Positions 51,410 to 59,185 of a stretch of DNA of 64,000 nt are shown here, piece after piece; positions within the stretch are counted from its first letter, which is position 1, and every line of letters begins with the position of its first letter. The notes under the pieces were generated by a model. That model was not told where the DNA came from. It ran no database searches and was given only the letters and a program-made list of their open reading frames with translations. Source of the stretch: an uncultured Pelagibacteraceae bacterium. GTDB taxonomy: Bacteria > Pseudomonadota > Alphaproteobacteria > Pelagibacterales > Pelagibacteraceae. The stretch is from assembly GCA_902561015.1 (NCBI GenBank), contig CACENB010000003.1:1-64000 (forward strand), written 5' to 3'. The translations under genes were made by a program, and so were the position numbers.

Positions 51410-52261
51410 ATGGAGATAGTTACAAAAATAGCACCTATCATACTCGCATTAATAATGTTGGGTTTAGGTTTGGGTTTAAAATTTGAAGATTTTACGAGAG
51501 TATTAAAAACTCCAAAAGATTTTTTTGTAGGTTTTTTTTCTCAATTAATTATTCTTCCATTAATTGCTTACTTATTAATTATTATTTTAAAAGTACCACC
51601 TGAAATGGCTATTGGAGTTATGATAATTGCTGCTGCACCAGGTGGAGTTACATCGAATATATTAACAAAATTTGCTAATGGAGATGTTGCTTTATCTATT
51701 ACTTTAACAGCTATAATAAGTTTAATTTCTATTATTACCGTTCCTCTTATAGTTTTTACATCTGCTGATCTATTTGAAATTACAAATATTTCTCAAAATA
51801 TTTCAATGACTGGTATAGCGCTAAAAATGTTTTTAGTTGTAACTGTTCCAGTAATCTTAGGGATGATTATAAGAAAATTTGCTGAAAATTTTGTAAATTC
51901 GAAAATTCAAATATTTGAAAAACTCAACATGATATTATTTGTTATTTTTTTTATAGCTGCGTTTTATGAAGAAAGAGAAAGTTTTATAGATTTTCTAATA
52001 CAGGCAGGTTTCATTACTTTTATTCTAAATATAACAATGATGATTGTGGCTTATTACCTTGGTAAAACTTTTACCTCAGGAATAAAACAACAAAAATGTA
52101 TTGCTTTAGAATGTGGATTACAAAATGGTACTTTAGCAATATTTGTTTCTACACAAATATTCGGTACAGATATAGTCTACATAACTCCAACAGCTTCATA
52201 CGCTTTGATTATGTACATCACTGGCTTTATATTTGTTTTTCTTTTAAAAAATAAGGTTTAA
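51410..52261 (+). CDS. Bile acid:sodium symporter (BASS) family transporter
   Basis: 283 residues with about nine to ten hydrophobic segments. MLGLGLGLKFEDFTRVLKTPKDFFVGF, the AAAPGGVTSNILTKFANGDVALSITLTAI block and CIALECGLQNGTLAIFV near the C-terminus carry the sodium-binding residues of the SBF/BASS fold. A clear GAGGGG ribosome site precedes the ATG. Bacterial BASS proteins carry pantothenate, pyruvate, keto acids or sulfur compounds, so substrate is unknown. Its stop overlaps the convergent DMGDH-like gene in TTAA at 52258-52261. Confidence 0.88.
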   Translation: MEIVTKIAPIILALIMLGLGLGLKFEDFTRVLKTPKDFFVGFFSQLIILPLIAYLLIIILKVPPEMAIGVMIIAAAPGGVTSNILTKFANGDVALSITLTAIISLISIITVPLIVFTSADLFEITNISQNISMTGIALKMFLVVTVPVILGMIIRKFAENFVNSKIQIFEKLNMILFVIFFIAAFYEERESFIDFLIQAGFITFILNITMMIVAYYLGKTFTSGIKQQKCIALECGLQNGTLAIFVSTQIFGTDIVYITPTASYALIMYITGFIFVFLLKNKV

Positions 52262-54702
52262 TTTGTCTTAAAATTGGTCTGTTTTAATGGTTTATTAATC
52301 AATTCAATTTCGTATTTCCTTTTCTCAACCTCGATAAATAATTTACTATCTCTCAATTTTTCATTGGAAAAATCGTTTTTGATGTAACCAAAAGTCAGAT
52401 TTTTCTTAAAGTTAAAAGAGTAATTTCCTGAAGTTGATCTACCTATTATCTTATCTTCTAAATAAATAGGCTCATCATGAAGTAATAGTGGTTCTCCAGG
52501 TTTACTATCTTTTAAGGTAAACATAGCAAATCTTGTTTTGATCTTCTTATTATTAATTTTTTCAAGAGCTGACTTACCAATAAAATCTATATTTTTTTTA
52601 TTACTGATTGTAAAAGATAATCCTGCTTGATATTGATTTTCCTCAGGTGAAATATCGTGTCCCCAATGTAGAAAGCCACTCTCCATTCGCATAATATCCA
52701 TTGCGTGCATACCACAATTTGAAAGATTAAAATTTTTACCTTTTTCTATAATTAATTCATAAATATTTTTCGCATCTTTGGCTTCAACGTAAAGTTCATA
52801 TCCTAACTCCCCAACATAAGACAATCTCTGTATCCAAATTTTAATATCCTCGATTGAAATAAATTTTGCTGTTCCAAATTTGAAATTTTCATTATCAAAA
52901 TTATCTTTACTTAATGAACTTAATAGATTTCTGCTTTTGGGTCCAAATAAACCAAAAACACAATAATCATCAGTTACATCTTTCAATTCAATATCTTTAT
53001 TTAAATGTTTTTTGATGTGATGTTTGTCTCTTTCTCTTGTTGCGGCAGAACTAATTATTCTAAAATGGTTTTCATCTACCGCCACTATGGTTAAATCAGT
53101 CTCAATACCTCCATCTGAGTTTAACATATGAGTATAGGTACATTTACCAACTTCTTTTTTAATATTTGCAGTACAAATTCTTTGTAATTCTTGATGGGCT
53201 TTATCAGATTTTATTTCGAACTTTGAAAAAGGAGTTAGATCAAATAAACCAACATTTTTTATTGTATTACTTGTTTCATACTCAGCTGAAGGATACCAAC
53301 TTTGATAGTTATAACTATATTCATACTCCGCCTTTTCACCATCTAGTGCAAACCACATTGGTCTTTCATATCCACCAGAGACACCAAAACAGGCTCCAAA
53401 ACTTTTCAAATTATCATGATGTGGAAGTTTTTTTATATCTCGAGAAGTTTTGTGTTGTTTGAAGGGCCAATGCATTCCATACAAATCTCCCAATGACTCT
53501 GTAATCCTTTTTTTGATAAAACCTAATTCTGAATGAAACTTTTGAAATCTTTTTATATCATAACTAAAAATATCTTCATTAATATGACCAGTCATCAACC
53601 ACTCCGCTGTAACCTTACCAACTCCACCACCACTGCCAATTCCAATACTATTTAACCCACAACATACAAAAAAATTTTCAATTTCAGGTACCTCTCCTAA
53701 TAATGTGTTGGTGTCAGGAGTAAACGACTCTGGTCCAGAAAAAAATTTTCTAATTCCTGCGGTTTCTAGAATTGGAAATCTTTTAATTGCTGAAGCTAAA
53801 TAAGGTTCAAAATGTTCAAAATTTTCTTGAAACTCACCAAAGGAAAAATCTTCTGGAACTTTATTAGTTTTATTCCAGGCAGGAATTGAATTCCCTTCAA
53901 AAATTCCAACTAGTATTTTTCCTGCATCTTCTTTTATATAAGTTCGATTATCAAAATCTCTAACAACTGGTAATGTTTTAGATAAATTTTTAATTGGTTC
54001 AGTAATAATGTAAAAATGTTCTGCTGGATACAAGGGAATACTAACACCAGCTTTTTCTCCTATTTGCCTTGACCACATACCTGAGGCTAAAACAATATAT
54101 TCACATTCAATTTTTTGGCCTTTGACTTTAACTCCAGAAATTTTTCCATCTTTAGTTAAAATTTCTTCAACCGGTGACTTTTCAAAAATTTGTGCACCCT
54201 CCATTCTTGCTGCTTTAGCTAACATATGGGTAACACCTGAAGGATCTGCAGCACCATCACCTGGCATTAAAATTCCTCCTATAACTTCATCTGTATTGAT
54301 TATGGGATAATCTTTTCTGATTTGATCCTTATCTAAAATTCTTACATCGACATCATAAAGTTGTGCTGTGGTTGCTTGTCTTTGAAGTTCTTGCCATCTG
54401 CCTTTATGTTGAGCGATCGAAAGTGCTCCGTTTAATCTTAAACCTGCAGAATGATCAACTTTTTTTTCAAGCTCTTTATATAAATCTAAAGTATATTTTC
54501 TAATTTTTGTGACTGCTGCAGTTGGGCCTAATTGACTTACTAAACCTGCTGCATGCCAAGTTGTTCCTGACGTTAATTGATCTCTCTCTAAAAGAATTGT
54601 GTCTTTCCAACCAAATTTAGCTAAATGATAAGCTACAGAGCAACCTACTACTCCTCCTCCTATCACAACAACTTTTGTGCTACTTGGAAGTTTTTTTTCC
54701 AT
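52258..54702 (-). CDS. Dimethylglycine/sarcosine dehydrogenase-like FAD and GcvT-domain enzyme
   Basis: 814 residues. A DAO-type FAD domain (residues 10-~370) opens with VVVIGGGVVGCSVAYHL; GTTWHAAGL has His50 at the position that carries covalent FAD in eukaryotic DMGDH/SARDH. The central FAO_M region and a GcvT aminomethyltransferase domain (about 440-720) plus C-terminal GcvT_C follow, so the C1 unit can pass to tetrahydrofolate. It demethylates dimethylglycine, sarcosine or a related N-methyl amine, as in glycine-betaine breakdown. It lies 4 nt downstream of ald on the same strand; no bhmT or betaine transporter is in the window. Confidence 0.88.
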   Translation of the reverse strand: MEKKLPSSTKVVVIGGGVVGCSVAYHLAKFGWKDTILLERDQLTSGTTWHAAGLVSQLGPTAAVTKIRKYTLDLYKELEKKVDHSAGLRLNGALSIAQHKGRWQELQRQATTAQLYDVDVRILDKDQIRKDYPIINTDEVIGGILMPGDGAADPSGVTHMLAKAARMEGAQIFEKSPVEEILTKDGKISGVKVKGQKIECEYIVLASGMWSRQIGEKAGVSIPLYPAEHFYIITEPIKNLSKTLPVVRDFDNRTYIKEDAGKILVGIFEGNSIPAWNKTNKVPEDFSFGEFQENFEHFEPYLASAIKRFPILETAGIRKFFSGPESFTPDTNTLLGEVPEIENFFVCCGLNSIGIGSGGGVGKVTAEWLMTGHINEDIFSYDIKRFQKFHSELGFIKKRITESLGDLYGMHWPFKQHKTSRDIKKLPHHDNLKSFGACFGVSGGYERPMWFALDGEKAEYEYSYNYQSWYPSAEYETSNTIKNVGLFDLTPFSKFEIKSDKAHQELQRICTANIKKEVGKCTYTHMLNSDGGIETDLTIVAVDENHFRIISSAATRERDKHHIKKHLNKDIELKDVTDDYCVFGLFGPKSRNLLSSLSKDNFDNENFKFGTAKFISIEDIKIWIQRLSYVGELGYELYVEAKDAKNIYELIIEKGKNFNLSNCGMHAMDIMRMESGFLHWGHDISPEENQYQAGLSFTISNKKNIDFIGKSALEKINNKKIKTRFAMFTLKDSKPGEPLLLHDEPIYLEDKIIGRSTSGNYSFNFKKNLTFGYIKNDFSNEKLRDSKLFIEVEKRKYEIELINKPLKQTNFKTN

Positions 54703-54706
54703 CTAA

Positions 54707-55825
54707 TTAGTTATTGATTGCATCTCCTGGATTAACATATTCATGTCCAAAAACATCTGCAACCGCTTTATAAGTCACATGACCCTTGTGAACATTTAAT
54801 CCTGCTAGAAAGTTTTTATCTTCACCAAGAGCTTTTTGATAACCTTTGTTAGCTAATTTTATTAAATATGGAAGTGTTGCTTTATTTAATGCAATAGTCG
54901 AAGTTCTTGGAACTCCACCTGGCATATTAGCTACACAATAATGGACAACATTGTCTACTATAAAAGTTGGATCATTAAATGTTGTGGGTTTACTTGTTTC
55001 TACACATCCTCCTTGATCGATTGCAACATCAACAATTACAGAACCTCTTTTCATTAATTTAAGCATATCTTTAGTAACTAATTTTGGTGCCTCTGCTCCC
55101 GGGATTAAGACCCCACCTACTATTAAGTCTGCTTCAGCTACTAACCTTTTTAAATCTATTTTGTCACTTTGTTCTGGAATAATTTTGTCTCCAAACATTT
55201 CAACTAATTGTTTTAGTCTTGCTTCTGATTTATCGACAACATGAACTTTTGCTTTCATACCAGTTGCTATTGTTGCAGCATTTTCACCTACAACTCCTCC
55301 ACCTAAAATTAAAACATTTGCGGGCTCACCACCTGGAGCTCCTCCTAATAAAACTCCCCTACCTTTTTGATTTTTTTCTAGACAATGTGCTCCTGCTTGA
55401 ACTGACATACGTCCAGCTACAGCACTCATAGGTGCCAGCAAAGGAAGTCTTCCATTATCATCTGTAATAGTTTCGTAGGCAATATTAATACTTTTTGATT
55501 TTACCAAACCCTCTGTTAATTCCTTTGCGGCCGCTAAATGTAAGTAGGTATAAACAATTTGATTTTCCCTAATCATTTCAACCTCAACTTTTTGAGGTTC
55601 TTTAACTTTAACAATTATCTCAGCATCATTAAAAATATCACTAGCTTTTTCTATAATTTTTGCTCCAGCATTTTTGTACTGATCATTATCGAAACCTGCT
55701 TCAAAGCCTCCATTATTTTCAACTAAAACTTCATGACCCTCTGAAACCAAAGTTTTAACACTGTCAGGTGTCAGGCCAATTCTATTTTCTTGAGGTTTTA
55801 TTTCTTTAGGTACGCCAATTCTCAT
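54707..55825 (-). CDS. ald: Alanine dehydrogenase
   Basis: 372 residues. MRIGVPKEIKPQENRIGLTPDSV is the canonical N-terminal signature, YTYLHLAA holds the active-site His, and VLILGGGVVGENAATIATGMKAKV is the NAD-binding motif. It oxidises alanine to pyruvate and ammonia. Located 9 nt downstream of the omega-aminotransferase gene, it would recycle the alanine made when pyruvate accepts the amino group of taurine or beta-alanine and would release ammonium. Confidence 0.96.
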   Translation of the reverse strand: MRIGVPKEIKPQENRIGLTPDSVKTLVSEGHEVLVENNGGFEAGFDNDQYKNAGAKIIEKASDIFNDAEIIVKVKEPQKVEVEMIRENQIVYTYLHLAAAKELTEGLVKSKSINIAYETITDDNGRLPLLAPMSAVAGRMSVQAGAHCLEKNQKGRGVLLGGAPGGEPANVLILGGGVVGENAATIATGMKAKVHVVDKSEARLKQLVEMFGDKIIPEQSDKIDLKRLVAEADLIVGGVLIPGAEAPKLVTKDMLKLMKRGSVIVDVAIDQGGCVETSKPTTFNDPTFIVDNVVHYCVANMPGGVPRTSTIALNKATLPYLIKLANKGYQKALGEDKNFLAGLNVHKGHVTYKAVADVFGHEYVNPGDAINN

Positions 55826-55834
55826 TAACGAAAT

Positions 55835-57181
55835 TTAATTCTTTTTACTCTTTGCGTAATTAGTAATTCCAGTTCTTAGTTTTTCTATGATTTCATCAAT
55901 GTGTTTTTTTTCGCAGATAAACATTGGTGCTATAATTAAGCAATCGCCAGTCGCTTTGAAATTTACTCCTGCATCGTAACAATGTTTGAAAGTAGCTAAA
56001 CCAGCTTTACCAGGTCTACCATCGGTTTTAATATCTATACCACCCATCATTCCATAACCTCTAATATTATCCACTACATCGATGTCTTTTAGAGAAAATA
56101 GACCTTCTTGGAAATAAGGAGCAAGTTCTTTCGCTCTGTTAAAAATATCTTCTTTCTCAAAAATATCTTGAACAGCTAACGCTGCAGCTACTGAAACTGG
56201 AATTCCAGAGTATGTATAGCCATGAAATAATTCTATTACACCTTTTGGAGAATTATCCATCACTGCATCATAAATTTCTTCTTTACAAGCAACCACACCA
56301 AAAGGAACTATTCCATTAGTTGTTGCTTTTGCCATCGTCATTATATCAGGTGTCACACCAAATTCTTGAGCTCCAAAAGCTGAACCAGTTCTTCCCCAGC
56401 CCGTGATAACTTCATCAAAAATTAATAGTATTTTATGTTTGTCACAAAGTTCTCTTAGTCTTTGTAAATATCCAACTGGTGGCACTAACGTTCCTGTTGA
56501 ACCAGCAATAGGTTCAACGATACAAGCTGCGATGTTTTCAGATCCAAAATTAGTACAAATTCTCTCTAAGTCATTTGCAATCTCAGCTCCCGTTTCTGGT
56601 TGACCTGAAATAAATTTATGTTCATCTAAATGTGTGTGTCTCATATGAACAACACCTGGCATCAATACACTTGCATACGCTTTAACGTTATTGATCATAC
56701 CACCAACTGAGGTTGCTCCAATATTCATACCATGATAAGCACGTTCTCTACCTACAAATCTAAATCTTTGTCCCTCACCTCTTGCTTTGTGATATGCAAT
56801 ACTAATTTTTATTGCGGTTTCTACTGCAGTAGATCCACATATCGTATAAAAAATTTTATTTAAGTTTCCTGGTGTGTGTTTTGAAATTCTTGTTGCTAAT
56901 TCAAATGAACCACCAAATCCTTGTTGAAACGGCTGACAATAATCAAGAGTGTTTAATTGATTTGTTATTGCTTCGATAATTTCTTTTCTTCCATGTCCCA
57001 ATGGATTACAGAATAATCCTGAGCTTGCATCAATTTGTGTTTTGCCATGATGATTTTTTAAATAAACACCTTTTGCCTCAACAATCAATTTTGGATTTTC
57101 TTTAAAATCCTTATTAGATGTAAATGGCATCCAATGTTCATTGAGTGAATTAGGCACTGATGTTCTTTTTTCTGAGCTCAT
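55835..57181 (-). CDS. Class III omega-aminotransferase, probable taurine/beta-alanine:pyruvate type
   Basis: 448 residues of the PLP-dependent fold-type I, class III family. The PLP-lysine is in TMAKATTNGIVPFG; LIFDEVITGWGRTG and the HGYTYSGIPVS loop are the class III hallmarks. Length and HGYTYSGIP resemble omega-amino-acid:pyruvate aminotransferases (Tpa, beta-alanine). Its place at the head of the ald operon, divergent from tauABC with a 174-nt gap, makes taurine (giving sulfoacetaldehyde and alanine) the likely substrate; beta-alanine or other omega-amines are possible. The symbol tpa is not assigned because specificity is unproven. Confidence 0.88.
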   Translation of the reverse strand: MSSEKRTSVPNSLNEHWMPFTSNKDFKENPKLIVEAKGVYLKNHHGKTQIDASSGLFCNPLGHGRKEIIEAITNQLNTLDYCQPFQQGFGGSFELATRISKHTPGNLNKIFYTICGSTAVETAIKISIAYHKARGEGQRFRFVGRERAYHGMNIGATSVGGMINNVKAYASVLMPGVVHMRHTHLDEHKFISGQPETGAEIANDLERICTNFGSENIAACIVEPIAGSTGTLVPPVGYLQRLRELCDKHKILLIFDEVITGWGRTGSAFGAQEFGVTPDIMTMAKATTNGIVPFGVVACKEEIYDAVMDNSPKGVIELFHGYTYSGIPVSVAAALAVQDIFEKEDIFNRAKELAPYFQEGLFSLKDIDVVDNIRGYGMMGGIDIKTDGRPGKAGLATFKHCYDAGVNFKATGDCLIIAPMFICEKKHIDEIIEKLRTGITNYAKSKKN

Positions 57182-57251
57182 AAATAAATTTAAAATGTTT
57201 AATAGTTAAATCCTTAGACTAATTAATAGAAATTAACCATCAAAATAATGT

Positions 57252-57278
57252 CACAACTTAAAGTTGTGTAACTATAAT
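57252..57278 (+). promoter_or_regulatory. Candidate tauABC promoter with 17-nt palindromic operator
   Basis: CACAACTT (57252-57259) and AAGTTGTG (57261-57268) form a perfect inverted repeat with a one-base centre in the gap between the divergent aminotransferase and tauA. A TATAAT hexamer follows at 57273-57278. With the usual spacer the palindrome would cover the -35 to spacer region, a normal repressor site. No regulator gene is adjacent. A ribosome site (AAGAGG) lies before the tauA ATG at 57356. Confidence 0.6.
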
Positions 57279-57355
57279 GATCATTTTTTTGTTTTACATA
57301 TAGGTCAAATTAATCTTAAAATTGAAACATATAAATAAACAAAGAAGAGGCATAA

Positions 57356-58297
57356 ATGAAAAAAATAATTAGTTTTATTCTTGGATGTTTTGTAGCTCTA
57401 AATCTTTCAATATCAGTTGCTAATTCAGCAGCTAATGAGGTTAGAGTCGCATACTTCTTAGAGTGGCCAAGTCCAAATCTAGAGGACATGATGAAGAAAA
57501 ACTTCGCAAAAGCTCTAGGGGTTCCTGTAAAGTGGACTAACTTTACTAATGGTGGTGCTATGACTGATGCGATGTTAGCAGGAGATATTGATATTTCTTA
57601 TTCTCAAGGTTTAGTTCCATTTATTAACGCTGTAAAATCTAAAGCACCTATCAAATTAGTTGATATTGCAATGGAATACGGAATGGGAGGAACAACCTGT
57701 GTTACATCTAATGCATCTGGAATTACAAAAGCGAACGCAACTGAATTAGAAGGTAAAAAAGTTGCTGTTCCACTTGGAACAATGGCTGAATACGTTTTTG
57801 ATGAAAGTATGAAAGTTGTTGGAGCAGATAGAAAAAAAATGGATATCATTCAAATGGACCCTGAAGAAGGTGCTGCTGCTTTAGTAAGTGGTGATGTTGT
57901 AATGGCATGTTTGTTTGGTGGTAATTCTATTAAAGCTGCTGTTGCAGTTGGATCTAGATTACTAACAGTTCAAGAAGCTAGAGATGCAGGTATCCTAGGG
58001 ATTGATATTACTTCTGTAACTACAAAGTTTATGAAGGAAAATCCAGGAATGTTGAGAACTTTCATTGAAGTAACTCATGAAGCTAATGCAAGATATAGAG
58101 CCGGAAAAAGCGATATGAATGCAATGTCAAAAGCTTCAGAAATGAAAATTCCTGACATGAAAGAAACTTTAAGTGGTTTCAAATTTCTAACTCCAGAGGA
58201 AACAAAAAGTTCTATGGAAAGTGGAAATCTTGATGCATTCTTAAAAGGAATGGGAACACCAAGAGGAAACGTAGATACAAGTTTCTTACCTTTGTAA
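57356..58297 (+). CDS. tauA: Taurine-type ABC transporter periplasmic binding protein
   Basis: 313 residues. Signal peptide MKKIISFILGCFVALNLSISVANSA leads into EVRVAYFLEWPSPNLEDMMKKNF, typical of the TauA/SsuA (NMT1-like) group. GAMTDAMLAGDIDISYSQG, GKKVAVPLGTMAEYVF and the later AALVSGDVVMACLFGG are conserved features of sulfonate binders. An intrinsic terminator follows the stop. Substrate is inferred as taurine or another sulfonate from the neighbours, not proven by the pocket. Confidence 0.87.
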   Translation: MKKIISFILGCFVALNLSISVANSAANEVRVAYFLEWPSPNLEDMMKKNFAKALGVPVKWTNFTNGGAMTDAMLAGDIDISYSQGLVPFINAVKSKAPIKLVDIAMEYGMGGTTCVTSNASGITKANATELEGKKVAVPLGTMAEYVFDESMKVVGADRKKMDIIQMDPEEGAAALVSGDVVMACLFGGNSIKAAVAVGSRLLTVQEARDAGILGIDITSVTTKFMKENPGMLRTFIEVTHEANARYRAGKSDMNAMSKASEMKIPDMKETLSGFKFLTPEETKSSMESGNLDAFLKGMGTPRGNVDTSFLPL

Positions 58298-58317
58298 TTT
58301 TAAGGTAATTAAAATTT

Positions 58318-58359
58318 AAATAGGCGCCAATTTTTTATTAAATTGGTGCCTATTTTTTT
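58318..58359 (+). terminator. Intrinsic terminator between tauA and tauBC
   Basis: AAATAGGCGCCAATTT (58318-58333) pairs with AAATTGGTGCCTATTT (58340-58355) around a 6-nt loop, with one G-T pair, and is followed by a T-run (58353-58359). It is a classical rho-independent terminator and lies 20 nt after the tauA stop. Partial read-through would give excess binding protein over TauBC. A purine-rich site for tauB is not strong, and the ATG is 29 nt after the T-run. Confidence 0.9.
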
Positions 58360-58387
58360 ACTATAAATTCTAATATAAAGTGAACAG

Positions 58388-59185
58388 ATGAGTGATCTAG
58401 TTTCTCAAAATCTTAATATGATTTTTAAAACTCCGAAAGGAGAAACTGTTCACGCTTTAAAAGATTTAAATTTTACTCTTAAAAAAGGAGAGCTTTTAAC
58501 AGTTCTTGGACCATCAGGTTGTGGAAAAACAACCTTATTAAATATTACCGCAGGATTTATTCGACCAACTTCCGGAAGTATTACTTTAAATAGTAAAGAG
58601 ATTGATGGACCAGGTGTAGAGAGAGGTATGGTTTTTCAGCAAGGTGCATTGTTCGAATGGTTAACGGTTGCTGAAAATGTCAACTTTGGATTAAGAATGA
58701 AAAAAAAAGATCCAATTGAAACTCAAAAAAAAGTTGATGAATGGTTAGAAATAGTTGGCTTAAAAGGTTTTGGTAATACTCCAACCTATCAACTTTCTGG
58801 TGGTATGCAGCAAAGAGTTGCTCTTGCAAGATGTTTGATTAATGATCCTGACCTAATTTTAATGGATGAACCTTTAGGAGCCCTTGATGCGTTAACAAGA
58901 GAAAAAATGCAGTCTCTAGTTTTAAAAATTTGGAAAGAGACAGGGAAAACAATTATTTTAATCACCCACTCAGTTGAAGAAGCTCTTTTACTTGGTGAAA
59001 GATTATATGTTATGGCGCCTCGACCAGGGCGAATTCATAAAGAATACAATCTTCCATTTGCCTCAATGGGACTGAAAGAAGATCTAAGAGAGATTAAAAA
59101 GAACAAAGATTTTTCTGCGAAACGTGAAGAAATATTAGAGATGATTTGGAATATGGAAGAAGAAATTATGGGGAAAGACAATTAA
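58388..59185 (+). CDS. tauB: Taurine-type ABC transporter ATP-binding protein
   Basis: 265 residues. Walker A GPSGCGKTTLL near residue 42, Q-loop MVFQQGALFEWLTV, signature LSGGMQQRVALARC, Walker B LILMDEPLGALD and the switch ITHSVEEALLL are all intact. The C-terminal APRPGRIHKEYNLPF is typical of the SsuB/TauB/NitT group. It powers uptake by TauC. It is directly joined to tauC (stop 59183-59185, start 59186). Confidence 0.93.
   Translation: MSDLVSQNLNMIFKTPKGETVHALKDLNFTLKKGELLTVLGPSGCGKTTLLNITAGFIRPTSGSITLNSKEIDGPGVERGMVFQQGALFEWLTVAENVNFGLRMKKKDPIETQKKVDEWLEIVGLKGFGNTPTYQLSGGMQQRVALARCLINDPDLILMDEPLGALDALTREKMQSLVLKIWKETGKTIILITHSVEEALLLGERLYVMAPRPGRIHKEYNLPFASMGLKEDLREIKKNKDFSAKREEILEMIWNMEEEIMGKDN

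Noticed and set aside
53166-53462. ORF-track 98-residue plus-strand protein
   Set aside because: Falls entirely inside the DMGDH-like gene on the opposite strand; composition is that of an antisense frame.
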